Source of the DNA: Ruminococcus sp.
GTDB taxonomy: Bacteria > Bacillota > Clostridia > Oscillospirales > Ruminococcaceae
Assembly: GCA_017397925.1 (NCBI GenBank)
Contig: JAFQHO010000014.1
Location: 1-60,373 of the forward strand
Length of the DNA: 60,373 bases
Reading direction: 5' to 3'
The notes beneath the pieces are model-generated. The model was not told the DNA's origin, searched no databases, and was given only the letters and a program-made list of their open reading frames with translations. Both the position numbers and the translations under genes were made by a program. Below, in pieces: positions 13,876 to 22,440 of this stretch (its first letter is position 1; every line of letters starts with the position of its first letter).

Positions 13876-15994
13876 CACTATTGATGTATGGGGAGTTGAA
13901 ACCAACAACCTCAAAAACATTGATGTCAGCCTTGAAAAGCACGCTATCAACTTAATTATCGGACCGTCTGGAAGTGGTAAATCCTCACTTGCCTACGATA
14001 CTGTTGCACAAATTGGTCAACATGAGTTTATGTCTATGTTTGCTGATGACGCTTCCGATCCTACCTATAAGGTAAAAGGGTATCGTAATATGTTGGCTGC
14101 TGTTCCGTTGAAGCAAGCCAATTATAACAATAATATGCGTTCAACCATTGGCACGTATTTCGGCATCAATAGGTATATAGGATTTATTTTCTCAGTTATA
14201 TCGGGTGTTAGCGAAGATTTCTTTGTTCTAAACCGGGAGAGCAATCTTTGTGAAGTATGTCACGGTATAGGAACTGTTAAGGAGCTGGATGTTAATAAGC
14301 TGATAAGCTTTAATACTAAGCTTAAAGATAATCCTGTAAGGTGTTGGGACAGATATAAGGATTTCTATCGTAGTATCATTGAAAAGTTTTGCAATGAAGT
14401 CGACATTGATTCTAACAAGACGTTTAGAGAACTTACTGATAAAGAAAGGCAGACATTCCTTTACGGGGAAAGTAAGTCAAAGTATCAGATTCTTTATCAT
14501 AAGGTAAATTCTAAATCGAGTCGTACTACAAAGTTTTACGGCGTAATGTGTGAGAAGCCACTTATTGTTGGTGCAAGCATAAGTGATAAATACTATTCTG
14601 ACACGGTATGTCCACACTGCCAAGGAAAGAAATATGCTTCCTCCCATGATGAAATCAAAGTTGGCGGCGTATCTATCGGTGAATATATGATTACACCTTT
14701 TGCTGATCTATTAAAAGTCAATAAAGCTATTAGAAAAAATAAAAAAATTGAATCGTTGACTTTTGCATTAGATGCTATTGATACATTTTTGCAGAAAACT
14801 ATTGATTTTAATCTTGGATACCTGTTTTTCAATCGTTCTATCCCAACGCTTTCAGGCGGAGAGCTTCAGCGCTTGCGTATGGTGCAGGTATTTAACACTC
14901 AGTTGACAGATTTGCTGATTGTTCTTGATGAGCCGTTAGCTGGCTTATCAGGCAAAGAAAAAAAGAAAATATTTGATAGTATTATTGAACTTAAAGATAA
15001 ACATACCCTTGTTATCGTGGATCATACCGATATATTTGTAAAATCCGCTCATACAATCGTTGCACTTGGCGAAAAAAGCGGAAGAAATGGCGGTTATCTG
15101 ATTGATGCACAACAATATATCGAGAAACAGAAAATTCCGATGTTAGAACTTGAGCATACTCTCGGTTTACCCATAAAAGTTGTACTGAACAGCAAGATAT
15201 ATCAGTATAATGGTGTTGATATTGAGCTCTCGGAAGGTTGCCTCAATCTCATCACAGGTGCATCTGGAATTGGAAAATCAACATTGATCAGAGAATATTT
15301 TCCACAGTTTTTTGAAAGTTATGCTTTTGTGAACCAGCGCCCGATATTAGGTAATAAGAATTCAAATGTGGCTACCGCATTAGACATTGCTACTGAAATA
15401 TTCAGTACGTTTGAAAAGAAATTCAAAAAGGAAAAGAATTATTTTTCAAACAATACTGGAAACGAGGGTTGTTGTCCATCTTGTTTAGGGGCAGGTTATA
15501 TTGAATATGGTAGTGAAAAGACTTCTGTATTGCGCCTTGAATGTGCCGACTGCGTTGGAACAGGCTTTAATAAGAATCTATCTAAGCATAAAATCAAGGG
15601 GCAATCCATATTTGATATATGGAGAATGACTGTAGATGAAGCAGCAGAGTTTTTTAAGGATATTAATCCTAAGATAACAAATGTATTAGAGAATGCTTCA
15701 TCAATATTGTTGGGGCATTTACTAATTGGCCAGCCTACATCTACGCTGTCAGGCGGTGAGAATATACGAATAAAGCTCTTAAAACTGCGGAACACCAAAT
15801 CCGATGTTCTTGGCATTGATGAGCCGTTTAAGGGGCTGAGCTTAACAGAAATACATAGCGTTGTATCATTCCTTATAGGTATGATAGTTAAAGGAAAAAC
15901 AATAGTTGTCATAGACCATAACGAAGAGGCTTTCCCGTATTTTGCAAAGCATATTGAACTTATATTAGATAAAGGCATATTAAAAGGGATTTGA
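13868..15994 (+). CDS. Short UvrA-like ABC ATPase (possible self-resistance)
   Basis: 708 residues against about 940 for UvrA. Two ABC modules are complete: GPSGSGKSS (32-40), LSGGELQRLRMVQ and LIVLDEPLAGLS; then GASGIGKST, LSGGENIRIKLLKL and VLGIDEPFKGLS. Zinc modules are CEVCHGIG with CPHCQGKK, and CCPSCLGAGY with CADCVGTG. The missing length lies mainly in the insertion regions that contact UvrB and DNA. The ATG overlaps the maturase gene by eight bases. UvrA-like proteins (DrrC and relatives) give self-resistance to DNA-binding antibiotics, so it may protect the producer or act on the peptide product. This role is an inference. Confidence 0.85.
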   Translation: MIDTIDVWGVETNNLKNIDVSLEKHAINLIIGPSGSGKSSLAYDTVAQIGQHEFMSMFADDASDPTYKVKGYRNMLAAVPLKQANYNNNMRSTIGTYFGINRYIGFIFSVISGVSEDFFVLNRESNLCEVCHGIGTVKELDVNKLISFNTKLKDNPVRCWDRYKDFYRSIIEKFCNEVDIDSNKTFRELTDKERQTFLYGESKSKYQILYHKVNSKSSRTTKFYGVMCEKPLIVGASISDKYYSDTVCPHCQGKKYASSHDEIKVGGVSIGEYMITPFADLLKVNKAIRKNKKIESLTFALDAIDTFLQKTIDFNLGYLFFNRSIPTLSGGELQRLRMVQVFNTQLTDLLIVLDEPLAGLSGKEKKKIFDSIIELKDKHTLVIVDHTDIFVKSAHTIVALGEKSGRNGGYLIDAQQYIEKQKIPMLELEHTLGLPIKVVLNSKIYQYNGVDIELSEGCLNLITGASGIGKSTLIREYFPQFFESYAFVNQRPILGNKNSNVATALDIATEIFSTFEKKFKKEKNYFSNNTGNEGCCPSCLGAGYIEYGSEKTSVLRLECADCVGTGFNKNLSKHKIKGQSIFDIWRMTVDEAAEFFKDINPKITNVLENASSILLGHLLIGQPTSTLSGGENIRIKLLKLRNTKSDVLGIDEPFKGLSLTEIHSVVSFLIGMIVKGKTIVVIDHNEEAFPYFAKHIELILDKGILKGI

Positions 15995-16000
15995 TTAAAA

Positions 16001-16031
16001 ACAAGGCAGTCAGAAATATTGACTGCCTTGT
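16001..16031. terminator. Terminator closing the RiPP operon
   Basis: ACAAGGCAGTCA (16001-16012) pairs perfectly with TGACTGCCTTGT (16020-16031) around seven bases, with A5 before and a mixed T-rich sequence after. It separates the plus-strand cargo from the minus-strand mobility genes and could serve both. Confidence 0.75.
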
Positions 16032-16066
16032 TGCTATATTGACGACTATTTCTTTATGCTATATCA

Positions 16067-16471
16067 TTACACATACACCATAGCCGCATATATAGGTTCT
16101 CTCGCACATAGGCGATCCATGTTCTCCAGACCTTTCGCTTTGACAAGATCACCGACCTCCACGGCTCTGAGATACTCTGTATCATTTTCGAGCATCATTC
16201 CGACCTGACGTTCAATGGCTTCCGTTATAGAACGGTCAAGATTGGTCAGATAGCTGAGAATCGTTCCGTCGTTGACAAGGTTTATCAGCCTTGCAGGACG
16301 GTACTCAGCAGAATAGTGCAGATGATACTTGATATGGTCAGAGTTGAATATTGTCACATTCGGCTCGGCATCGGGTGTGTTTTGGGTGACGGTCAAGGCA
16401 TCGGTGTCGAGAATCCATACGGGATTGTTTTTGCCATTTACATTAATCTTATCTTTGCTTCTGATTATCAT
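16067..16471 (-). CDS. IME-associated protein, unknown function
   Basis: About 134 residues from the ATG at 16471 (TAGGAG eight bases upstream). It begins MIIRSKDKINVNGKNNPVWI and has a helical C-terminal half (SITEAIERQVGMMLENDTEY). No catalytic motif or membrane helix. It lies just downstream of the relaxase gene on the same strand, so it probably belongs to the mobilization operon of the element. I do not recognise a named family. Confidence 0.6.
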   Translation of the reverse strand: MIIRSKDKINVNGKNNPVWILDTDALTVTQNTPDAEPNVTIFNSDHIKYHLHYSAEYRPARLINLVNDGTILSYLTNLDRSITEAIERQVGMMLENDTEYLRAVEVGDLVKAKGLENMDRLCAREPIYAAMVYV

Positions 16472-16482
16472 ATTAAACACTC

Positions 16483-17486
16483 CTATTCTAATTCAAATCT
16501 ATTGGTTGAATTAAATTTTGTCTTTTCATATTCGGCTTTCAAACCGTATTTTTCAATAACTATCATTGCTCTTTTCAGCTTGCGTGTTAAATCTTCTTGC
16601 TTTGAAATTCGCTGACTCTCTTTACTCAGATTTTCACGTGAGAAAGTCGCAGGCTGTCTGTATTTTTCAAGTTCAGCATTTTGCTTTTCTGCAAGCTTTC
16701 TCAACTCTGCATTTTCTTTGCGAAGTTCAGCATTTTCGGATTTCAGCTTTTTTGTTTGTTTTGTACTTGTAACGTGCTTTTTCGCCAAGTTAGAAAGAGT
16801 TTCATAATCCTCTTTTGAAACAGTAACCTTGCCGCCGAAAACAGACTTTTTCGTTTCAACGCTGTCAATATCTATCAGCTTATATTCAGCACTTCAACCT
16901 CAGCTGCTCTCCAACGGGCAATAGATTGTTTACCCGTACCGTATCCCATTTCTTCCAAAGCCTTTGCAATACCATTTTGGATATCCTGCCCACGTTTGTG
17001 GTGTGCTATGGGGATATAATCAATGTGAAGATGCAGTGTAGCTTCATCCATATGCAGAACTGCATTGAAAACATAAAAGTTTGGATTTCTTGATTGAAAA
17101 TCTTTCATATATTCTTTCAGACATTCTGCAACAAGTTCAGCATCCTCTGTACCAACTCCCGAATCATCCATTTTACCAATTTGTACAACGTCCTCGTAAA
17201 AGCTTTTTCGTTTGTCGGCAGCTGTAACAACTGTATTTGACGGTTTCTGATGAAATAAACTTTCATAATATGTACCGTGAATTTTTCTGTCATTTCGCTT
17301 TTGTTTTGCATTATAACGCTCTGTCGATTCAGCGAAAAGCTGGTCGTAAGCCTTACCCAAATCCTGACGGATAAATGTAACATTATCCTTGATTCTGTTT
17401 CGGTCAATATTCTCCGCAATGAATTCCCGATTATTATGTGTAAGGCTGCCCTTACCCTGACAGAACGAAATTCTCTTTTCTTTCAT
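16483..17486 (-). pseudogene. MobV/Pre-type relaxase, frameshifted
   Basis: Reading from 17486, the first frame starts MKEKRISFCQGKGSLTHNNR and contains the metal-binding motif HMDEATLHLHIDYIPIA of plasmid recombination/mobilization relaxases; it stops at 16875. The protein continues in another frame from about 16890 (AEYKLIDIDSVETKKSVFGG, KVTVSKEDYETLSNL) into a coiled coil (LKSENAELRKENAELRK) ending at 16483. One inserted or deleted base near 16885-16895 explains this. Unless it is a sequencing error, the relaxase is truncated to 203 residues, which keeps the catalytic motif but loses the C-terminal coil. Confidence 0.8.
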
Positions 17487-17775
17487 AATTCACCTCATTT
17501 CATATTCACAATGGGCAAGCACAAACCGTCACGATTGATTGATGAGAGTGACGGCAGTGTGCTTGCGATAAGACGGCTCAAAGAGCCGTGTTTTACAAAA
17601 GGCTACGCCATTTGTAACGCCATAGTACTTGTGACGGGGAATTCTTCCTCCATCACAAATACAGGCGCTCTTTGAGAAGCAGCCGTTCCCTCTGCACTCC
17701 CTTGCGTGACGGTTGGTGACAGTTGTGACGGTTATTTTATACCGCCACAAAAACCGTCACAGCCGTCACGAACTG
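17487..17775. other. oriT-like region with CCGTCAC repeats
   Basis: Between relaxase and RepA-like genes lies a two-part hairpin: GCAAGCACA (17515-17523) with TGTGCTTGC (17558-17566), and inside it CCGTCAC (17526-17532) with GTGACGG (17548-17554). A second hairpin, ACGGCTC/GAGCCGT, is at 17573-17589. The CCGTCAC/GTGACGG heptamer then recurs several times to 17780 in both orientations, suggesting iterons. The position and structure fit the transfer and/or replication origin of the IME. Confidence 0.6.
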
Positions 17776-18927
17776 TCACGGGGATTCACTCACTAAGTGA
17801 AATTCAAGAAATCTGCCCTCGTGATTTTTCGTATAACGATAACTTATTCCGTAGTCATTCAACAATTTTCCTGCATTGACATTCAGCTTTTTCGTAAGCG
17901 AATTAACAGGAATATCCACCTGCAAAATTTTCGATAAATCAGTTGCATTTCCAATCCAATCCGGAGTATCGTTTGTAATCAATTTTGCTATTTCATCAAG
18001 CAATGGTTCAGCAGGTTCTTTCCATAATTCATTTTCCACACGTTCCAAATCCCAAGCAAGTGTTTGTTCATTACGGATAAGATGAAATTTTCTGTCTTGT
18101 TGGTCACGTCCTGAAATTTCAAGAACAGCATTTCTGCCGGTGCGTTTTTCTTTGTGAAGAAGAAATGCACCGTCAGCTGCTCCAAGCAATCCATTTGTTC
18201 CCGAAATCATATCAAATCCGTCATCTGCTTTTTGCTTTCTTGTATGATGAACAAGCAACAGGCATATTCCCATACTGTCGGCAAAAGATTTCAATTGCGT
18301 TATTATTTCATAATCCTTTGCATAGCTGTAATTATCGCTGTCACATTCACGGACTTTCTGCAAGGTGTCTATAATAATAAGATTGGTATCAGGGTGATTG
18401 GTTATGAAACTTCGCAGCTGTTCATTTAAACCTTGTCCGAGTGATTTTGAAGCTACTGAAAAGAAAAGATTTTCAGTCATTTCTGTACCAAACATTCTGT
18501 AAAGTCTTGCCTGTAAACGCTTGTAATCATCTTCCAAAGCAAGATAAAGTACTGTTCCTTTGCGGACTTCGCAATTCCACATAGATGTCCCCGAACTTAC
18601 GTGATAGGCTATCTGTGCCATCATAAAGCTTTTACCGACTTTCGGAGAGCCAACAAACAGATAAGTTCCCGGATAAAGCAGACCGTCAATAATTGGTGCT
18701 TTACCAGTATACACCATTTCATAAAGTTCAGGCATCGATATCGTTTCAATGTAATTCGGATTCATCTTATTGAGCATTTCTATCTGCTTTCGGGCGAAAT
18801 ATTCAGCTTCAGGGTTGCAATTTTTCTTAGTTTCTGTTATAATAGTATTGGTAAAGTTATTGAATGACTGCTCTGCACCTGCGTCAACAGGTGCATACGG
18901 AGCGGTCATTTCTTCTTTTATAGTCAT
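17776..18927 (-). CDS. RepA-like AAA (RecA-fold) ATPase
   Basis: 383 residues. GTYLFVGSPKVGKSFMMAQI holds the Walker A motif, LIIIDTLQKV the Walker B, and LLLVHHTRKQKADD a sensor-like strand; VLYLALEDDYKRLQARLYRM is typical of RSF1010 RepA-like hexameric helicases (AAA_25). The C-terminal 90 residues look like a winged-helix DNA-binding part (GNATDLSKILQVDIPVNSLT). It follows MobC-like and integrase genes with two-base spacing, and faces the iteron-like repeats, so it may drive autonomous replication of the excised circle. Confidence 0.82.
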   Translation of the reverse strand: MTIKEEMTAPYAPVDAGAEQSFNNFTNTIITETKKNCNPEAEYFARKQIEMLNKMNPNYIETISMPELYEMVYTGKAPIIDGLLYPGTYLFVGSPKVGKSFMMAQIAYHVSSGTSMWNCEVRKGTVLYLALEDDYKRLQARLYRMFGTEMTENLFFSVASKSLGQGLNEQLRSFITNHPDTNLIIIDTLQKVRECDSDNYSYAKDYEIITQLKSFADSMGICLLLVHHTRKQKADDGFDMISGTNGLLGAADGAFLLHKEKRTGRNAVLEISGRDQQDRKFHLIRNEQTLAWDLERVENELWKEPAEPLLDEIAKLITNDTPDWIGNATDLSKILQVDIPVNSLTKKLNVNAGKLLNDYGISYRYTKNHEGRFLEFHLVSESP

Positions 18928-18929
18928 TC

Positions 18930-19250
18930 TTATTCTCCTTTCAAGCCGTAGAGTGTGGTGTTGATTAAGCGTATTGTTTCAAGCAGTTCGGTATCAATAT
19001 TTGCACCGTTTTCTATTCTTTTCAGTTCTGCAAGAACCTCAGCAAGCTGATTTTTCAGAGCCTTATACACTCTCGGATTACCCTGTACAACAACATCACG
19101 GCAGAGAAGTCGTTTCACGATATAGTCTTGTTTTGTCATTCCCGAAAGAGCCACCGCTGAGTTTATCAGCTTGTCTTCTTCGGGCGAGACACGGAAACCG
19201 ATGGTTCTCGCCCTGAACCGTCCCTTGCTGTCAAGATTCTTTGCTGACAT
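18930..19250 (-). CDS. MobC-like relaxosome protein
   Basis: 106 residues from the ATG at 19250, preceded by a perfect GGAGGTG. ARTIGFRVSPEEDKLINSAV followed by LSGMTKQDYIVKRLL is the ribbon-helix-helix pattern of MobC/plasmid mobilization accessory proteins; the rest is helical. It overlaps the 3' end of the integrase gene by 20 bases. It probably binds the nearby oriT-like region and assists the relaxase. Confidence 0.72.
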   Translation of the reverse strand: MSAKNLDSKGRFRARTIGFRVSPEEDKLINSAVALSGMTKQDYIVKRLLCRDVVVQGNPRVYKALKNQLAEVLAELKRIENGANIDTELLETIRLINTTLYGLKGE

Positions 19251-20328
19251 TAAAATCACCTCCCTTCTTCAGCTCACCGAGCCTATTCGCCATCTCCGCC
19301 TGCTTGGACGGGAACAGATGTGCATAACGGTAGGTGATTTCGATACTCTCGTGTCCTACACGGTCAGCGATTGCAACCGCCGAGAAGCCAAGCTCAATAA
19401 GTAGGGAAACGTGACTATGACGCAGATCGTGGATACGAATACGCTTTAATCCGGTTGCTTTCACACCTCTGTCCATTTCGTGATGCAGATAGCTTTTGGA
19501 TATGGGGAAAAGGCGGTCATCAGGCTTCTGGTCATACAGCATATTGATGTATTCTTGCATTTCATCACAAAGAAAATCGGGTATTTTGATTGTGCGGTTA
19601 CTTTTCTTGGTCTTGGGATCAGTGATGACATCCTGATTCTTAATACGCTGATAGGACTTCGAGATAGTGACTGTCTGATTCTTGAAATCAAAGTCCTCAG
19701 CTGTGAGAGCAAGCAGCTCACCGAGACGGATTCCGCACCAATACAACATCTCAAACGCATAGTAGGAGAGAGGCTTATCCATCATCACTTCGGAGAATTT
19801 CAGGTACTCGTCCTTTGTCCAGAAGTTCATTTCTTTGGCATTTTTCACGCCGATACTTCCAGCTTTGGCGGCTGGATTGGCACTGAGATCATAGAATCGG
19901 ACAGCAAGATTAAAGATACAAGAAAGCTGATTATGCAGATTTTTCAGATAGGTTTCAGAATAGGGCTTGCCATTTTTATCACGATAACGAAGAAGTTCAT
20001 TCTGCCACGAAAGAACGTCCCTCGCCTGTATGTCTTTCATACGCTTTTCCCCGAAATAGGGGAGTATCTTCGACTTGATGACATAAGCTTTATGCTCCCA
20101 TGTATTCTGTTTCAAGCGACTTTTCATATCCTCCTCATAGAGCTTATAAAAGTCCTTGAACAGCATATCCAGATCACCATTCTGCTGGAGCAGAAATCTT
20201 CGCTCCCAGTCCTGAGCTTCACGTTTGGTAACAAAGCCACGCTTACATTTTTGCTTGCGTTTGCCATCCCAGTCATCATAACGTACCATAGCATACCATG
20301 AGCCGTTTTTATCTTTATGAATTGACAT
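19231..20328 (-). CDS. int: Tyrosine integrase of the guaA element
   Basis: 365 residues. An AP2-like arm-binding N-terminus (GSWYAMVRYDDWDGKRKQKC), SAM-like core-binding domain (about 55-150) and catalytic domain with CGIRLGELLALT (Arg), HDLRHSHVSLL (His-x-x-Arg), HESIEITYRYAHL (His and the Tyr nucleophile). The start codon overlaps the stop of the excisionase-like gene. Its location about 1 kb from the guaA 3' end, whose sequence is repeated at the other boundaries, identifies it as the recombinase that inserted the element there. Confidence 0.93.
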   Translation of the reverse strand: MSIHKDKNGSWYAMVRYDDWDGKRKQKCKRGFVTKREAQDWERRFLLQQNGDLDMLFKDFYKLYEEDMKSRLKQNTWEHKAYVIKSKILPYFGEKRMKDIQARDVLSWQNELLRYRDKNGKPYSETYLKNLHNQLSCIFNLAVRFYDLSANPAAKAGSIGVKNAKEMNFWTKDEYLKFSEVMMDKPLSYYAFEMLYWCGIRLGELLALTAEDFDFKNQTVTISKSYQRIKNQDVITDPKTKKSNRTIKIPDFLCDEMQEYINMLYDQKPDDRLFPISKSYLHHEMDRGVKATGLKRIRIHDLRHSHVSLLIELGFSAVAIADRVGHESIEITYRYAHLFPSKQAEMANRLGELKKGGDFNVSKES

Positions 20329-20531
20329 TACTGCTCACCTTCTTTCTTTTCTGGAGCGTTCACCGTGTATACCCTCTCATTGAAATATTCACGGTTTACT
20401 CTGCCGGTGATGGTGATGTAGCCCTTGGCATCAAGTTCGGCATTGAGCTTTTTGATGATTTTGTACGCATACGGAACGGAGATTTCCATAACCTCAGCGA
20501 CTTCCTCTGCACGGATAAATTTTTCTGACAT
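20328..20531 (-). CDS. Excisionase-like small HTH protein
   Basis: 67 residues with one helix-turn-helix (FIRAEEVAEVMEISVPYAYK, then IIKKLNAELDAKGY) and a basic tail, as in excisionases and MerR-like directionality factors of Gram-positive elements. It is co-transcribed with and overlaps the integrase. It likely controls excision versus integration. Confidence 0.75.
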   Translation of the reverse strand: MSEKFIRAEEVAEVMEISVPYAYKIIKKLNAELDAKGYITITGRVNREYFNERVYTVNAPEKKEGEQ

Positions 20532-20632
20532 AGATAGTCATTCCTTTCATGTTTTTTGTTCTGTGTTATATCAGACACCGTTTTGTATCCGATAAAGCAA
20601 AATTCTCTTTCTAAACATTTTTGCTTAATATC

Positions 20633-20661
20633 ATTATACTAAACAAATTTACTTTTGTCAA
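20633..20661 (-). promoter_or_regulatory. Promoter of the xis-int operon
   Basis: On the minus strand TTGACA (20656-20661) and TATAAT (20633-20638) are separated by 17 bases. The operator half TAAACAAATTTA (20640-20651) lies inside the spacer, so a bound regulator would block it. Confidence 0.75.
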
Positions 20662-20683
20662 CCCCTAAATGAAAATTTTTCTA

Positions 20684-20733
20684 AATTTTTTTGTTTAGTA
20701 TCCGTTGACTATCTTAAACAAATATGTTATAAT
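20684..20733 (+). promoter_or_regulatory. XRE gene promoter with operator copies
   Basis: TTGACT (20705-20710), 17-base spacer, TATAAT (20728-20733). The TAAACAAAT motif is inside the spacer (20715-20723), and an inverted copy TTTGTTTA lies upstream (20690-20697). This suggests autoregulation by the encoded XRE protein of both divergent promoters. Confidence 0.7.
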
Positions 20734-20773
20734 GTCTTTACAAACAGAACTATATTATAAGGAGTGAACCACC

Positions 20774-21265
20774 ATGTCCATTATCGGAAATAAGATACAC
20801 CGTATTCGTGATCTGAGAAGAATGACGCAGAAACAGCTTGGTGTTGCAGTAGGATTTGATGAGAAATCCGCTGATGTCCGTATCGCACAGTATGAATCAG
20901 GTACTCGCACACCAAAGCAGGCACTTGTTGAGAAGCTTGCCGAAGTGCTTGATGTGAATCCACGCTTTCTCGCCGATGACGAGATACTCGGAGCGGAGGG
21001 GATTATGATGATGCTTTTTGAGCTTGACGAGCATTATCCAATCATTATTGAGGACTGTGAGGACGAATACGGCAACAAACGCAAGGGTGTCGTTTTCGAC
21101 TCTATTCTGATGACTGGTTTCCTTTCTGAGTGGCAGAGACGAAAAAAAGACCTTGCTGACGGTAAAATCAGCAAGGCCGAATATACAGAATGGAAGCTTA
21201 ACTGGCCGAAAACGACCGATGACTGCGGTAAACATGAGCCCTCGAAAGAGTGGCGCAACGTCTAA
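20774..21265 (+). CDS. XRE-family regulator of the element
   Basis: 163 residues. The HTH_3 domain (IGNKIHRIRDLRRMTQKQLG, DVRIAQYESGTRTPKQALVE) is followed by LAEVLDVNPRFLADDE and an unfamiliar acidic/aromatic C-terminal part (WQRRKKDLADGKISKAEYTE). Start follows AAGGAGTG. Divergent from xis-int, with shared operator motifs between them, it is the likely repressor of excision genes. Confidence 0.85.
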   Translation: MSIIGNKIHRIRDLRRMTQKQLGVAVGFDEKSADVRIAQYESGTRTPKQALVEKLAEVLDVNPRFLADDEILGAEGIMMMLFELDEHYPIIIEDCEDEYGNKRKGVVFDSILMTGFLSEWQRRKKDLADGKISKAEYTEWKLNWPKTTDDCGKHEPSKEWRNV

Positions 21266-21368
21266 GCCACCTGAATTGCAGAACAATTCAGTTCAGCTCC
21301 CTGTTATCAAATTGTTATCACTGAGATTTTAAGGCTTCGGAAACAGCGTAGATACGTTGTTTCTGAGG

Positions 21369-21389
21369 TCTTGTTTATTATTCCCACTC
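21369..21389. repeat. Attachment site 3 at the 3' end of guaA
   Basis: Identical over 21 bases to 10611-10631. It covers the guaA stop codon and last three codons plus nine bases downstream, so the insertion leaves the guaA coding sequence intact. The 12-bp core is also at 11852-11863. Confidence 0.8.
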
Positions 21390-22358
21390 AATAGTACCAA
21401 CAGGCTTAGGAGTGAGGTCATAAAGGACACGGTTAATACCCTCAACTTCAGCAGTAATACGAGCTGTAATCTTGTGGAGGAGAGCGTAAGGAATTTCCTC
21501 AATAGTAGCGCTCATAGCATCTGTAGTATTGACAGCACGGATAATAGCTGGCCAACCCTCATATCTCTTGTCATTCTTTACACCAACGCTCTTCATATCG
21601 GGAACAGCGATGAAGTACTGCCATACAGTCTGATTAAGACCTGCAATATCGAATTCCTCGCGGAGAATAGCGTCAGCCTTGCGGAGAGCATTAAGACGGT
21701 CACGAGTGATAGCACCGAGGCATCTTACGCCAAGACCAGGGCCTGGGAAAGGCTGACGGTCAACCATTTCAGCAGGAAGTCCAAGAGCTTTACCAACTAC
21801 ACGAACCTCGTCCTTGTAGAGGAGCTTTACAGGCTCAACAAGCTCAAACTGCATATCTTCCGGAAGTCCGCCGACGTTGTGGTGAGCCTTTACGCCGTCG
21901 CTTTCGAGGATATCGGGGTAGATAGTACCCTGAGCAAGGAAAGAGATACCCTCAAGCTTGCTTGCTTCCTCGTCAAATACCTTGATGAATTCACCGCCGA
22001 TGATTTTACGCTTCTTTTCAGGAGCGTCAACGCCTGCGAGAAGGTCAAGGAAACGATCTGTAGCGTCGATGTAGATAAGGTTAGCGTCAAGCTGGTTCTG
22101 GAAAACCTCAATAACCTGCTCGCTTTCGCCTTTACGCATAAGTCCGTGATTTACGTGAACGCATACCAGCTGCTTGCCGATAGCCTTAATAAGGAGAGCA
22201 GCAACAACTGAGCTGTCAACGCCGCCTGAAAGTGCAAGCAGAACTTTTTTGTCGCCTACCTGAGCTTTAACAGCAGCAACCTGCTCGTCTATGAAAGCGT
22301 TAGCAAGTTCGGGGGTAGTGATACGTACCATTGTATCAGGTCTTTTGTTTGAATCCAT
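21378..22358 (-). CDS. guaA: GMP synthase ATP-PPase subunit (split type)
   Basis: 326 residues, lacking the N-terminal class I glutaminase domain of the usual ~510-residue enzyme. The PP-loop is LLALSGGVDSSVVAALL (about 41-57); PFPGPGLGVRCLG and the C-terminal KPVGTIEWE are GuaA signatures for the dimerization domain. It amidates XMP to GMP with ammonia, which must come from a separate GuaA glutaminase subunit or free ammonium. Start ATG follows GGAGGAAAT. A 5-bp hairpin (CCGGC/GCCGG) lies in the leader. The 3' end serves as the IME attachment site. Confidence 0.92.
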   Translation of the reverse strand: MDSNKRPDTMVRITTPELANAFIDEQVAAVKAQVGDKKVLLALSGGVDSSVVAALLIKAIGKQLVCVHVNHGLMRKGESEQVIEVFQNQLDANLIYIDATDRFLDLLAGVDAPEKKRKIIGGEFIKVFDEEASKLEGISFLAQGTIYPDILESDGVKAHHNVGGLPEDMQFELVEPVKLLYKDEVRVVGKALGLPAEMVDRQPFPGPGLGVRCLGAITRDRLNALRKADAILREEFDIAGLNQTVWQYFIAVPDMKSVGVKNDKRYEGWPAIIRAVNTTDAMSATIEEIPYALLHKITARITAEVEGINRVLYDLTPKPVGTIEWE

Positions 22359-22440
22359 AATATTTCCTCCTTCACCGGCGAAGAATCAAGCCGGGATATA
22401 TATACCAATTCTGTCGTCTTTGACAGAAAAGTACAGCGTG

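Noticed and set aside
13868-15994. Canonical excinuclease subunit UvrA
   Set aside because: About 230 residues shorter than UvrA and located in a peptide-maturase operon; a house-keeping uvrA should lie beside uvrB or uvrC.
16483-16788. Separate 101-residue coiled-coil gene
   Set aside because: Its apparent start is a TTG inside a longer frame that continues upstream as relaxase sequence. It is the C-terminal part of the frameshifted MobV gene.
17515-17780. CRISPR array from repeated CCGTCAC
   Set aside because: The heptamers are too short, occur in both orientations and have no regular spacing; an origin or transfer region fits better.
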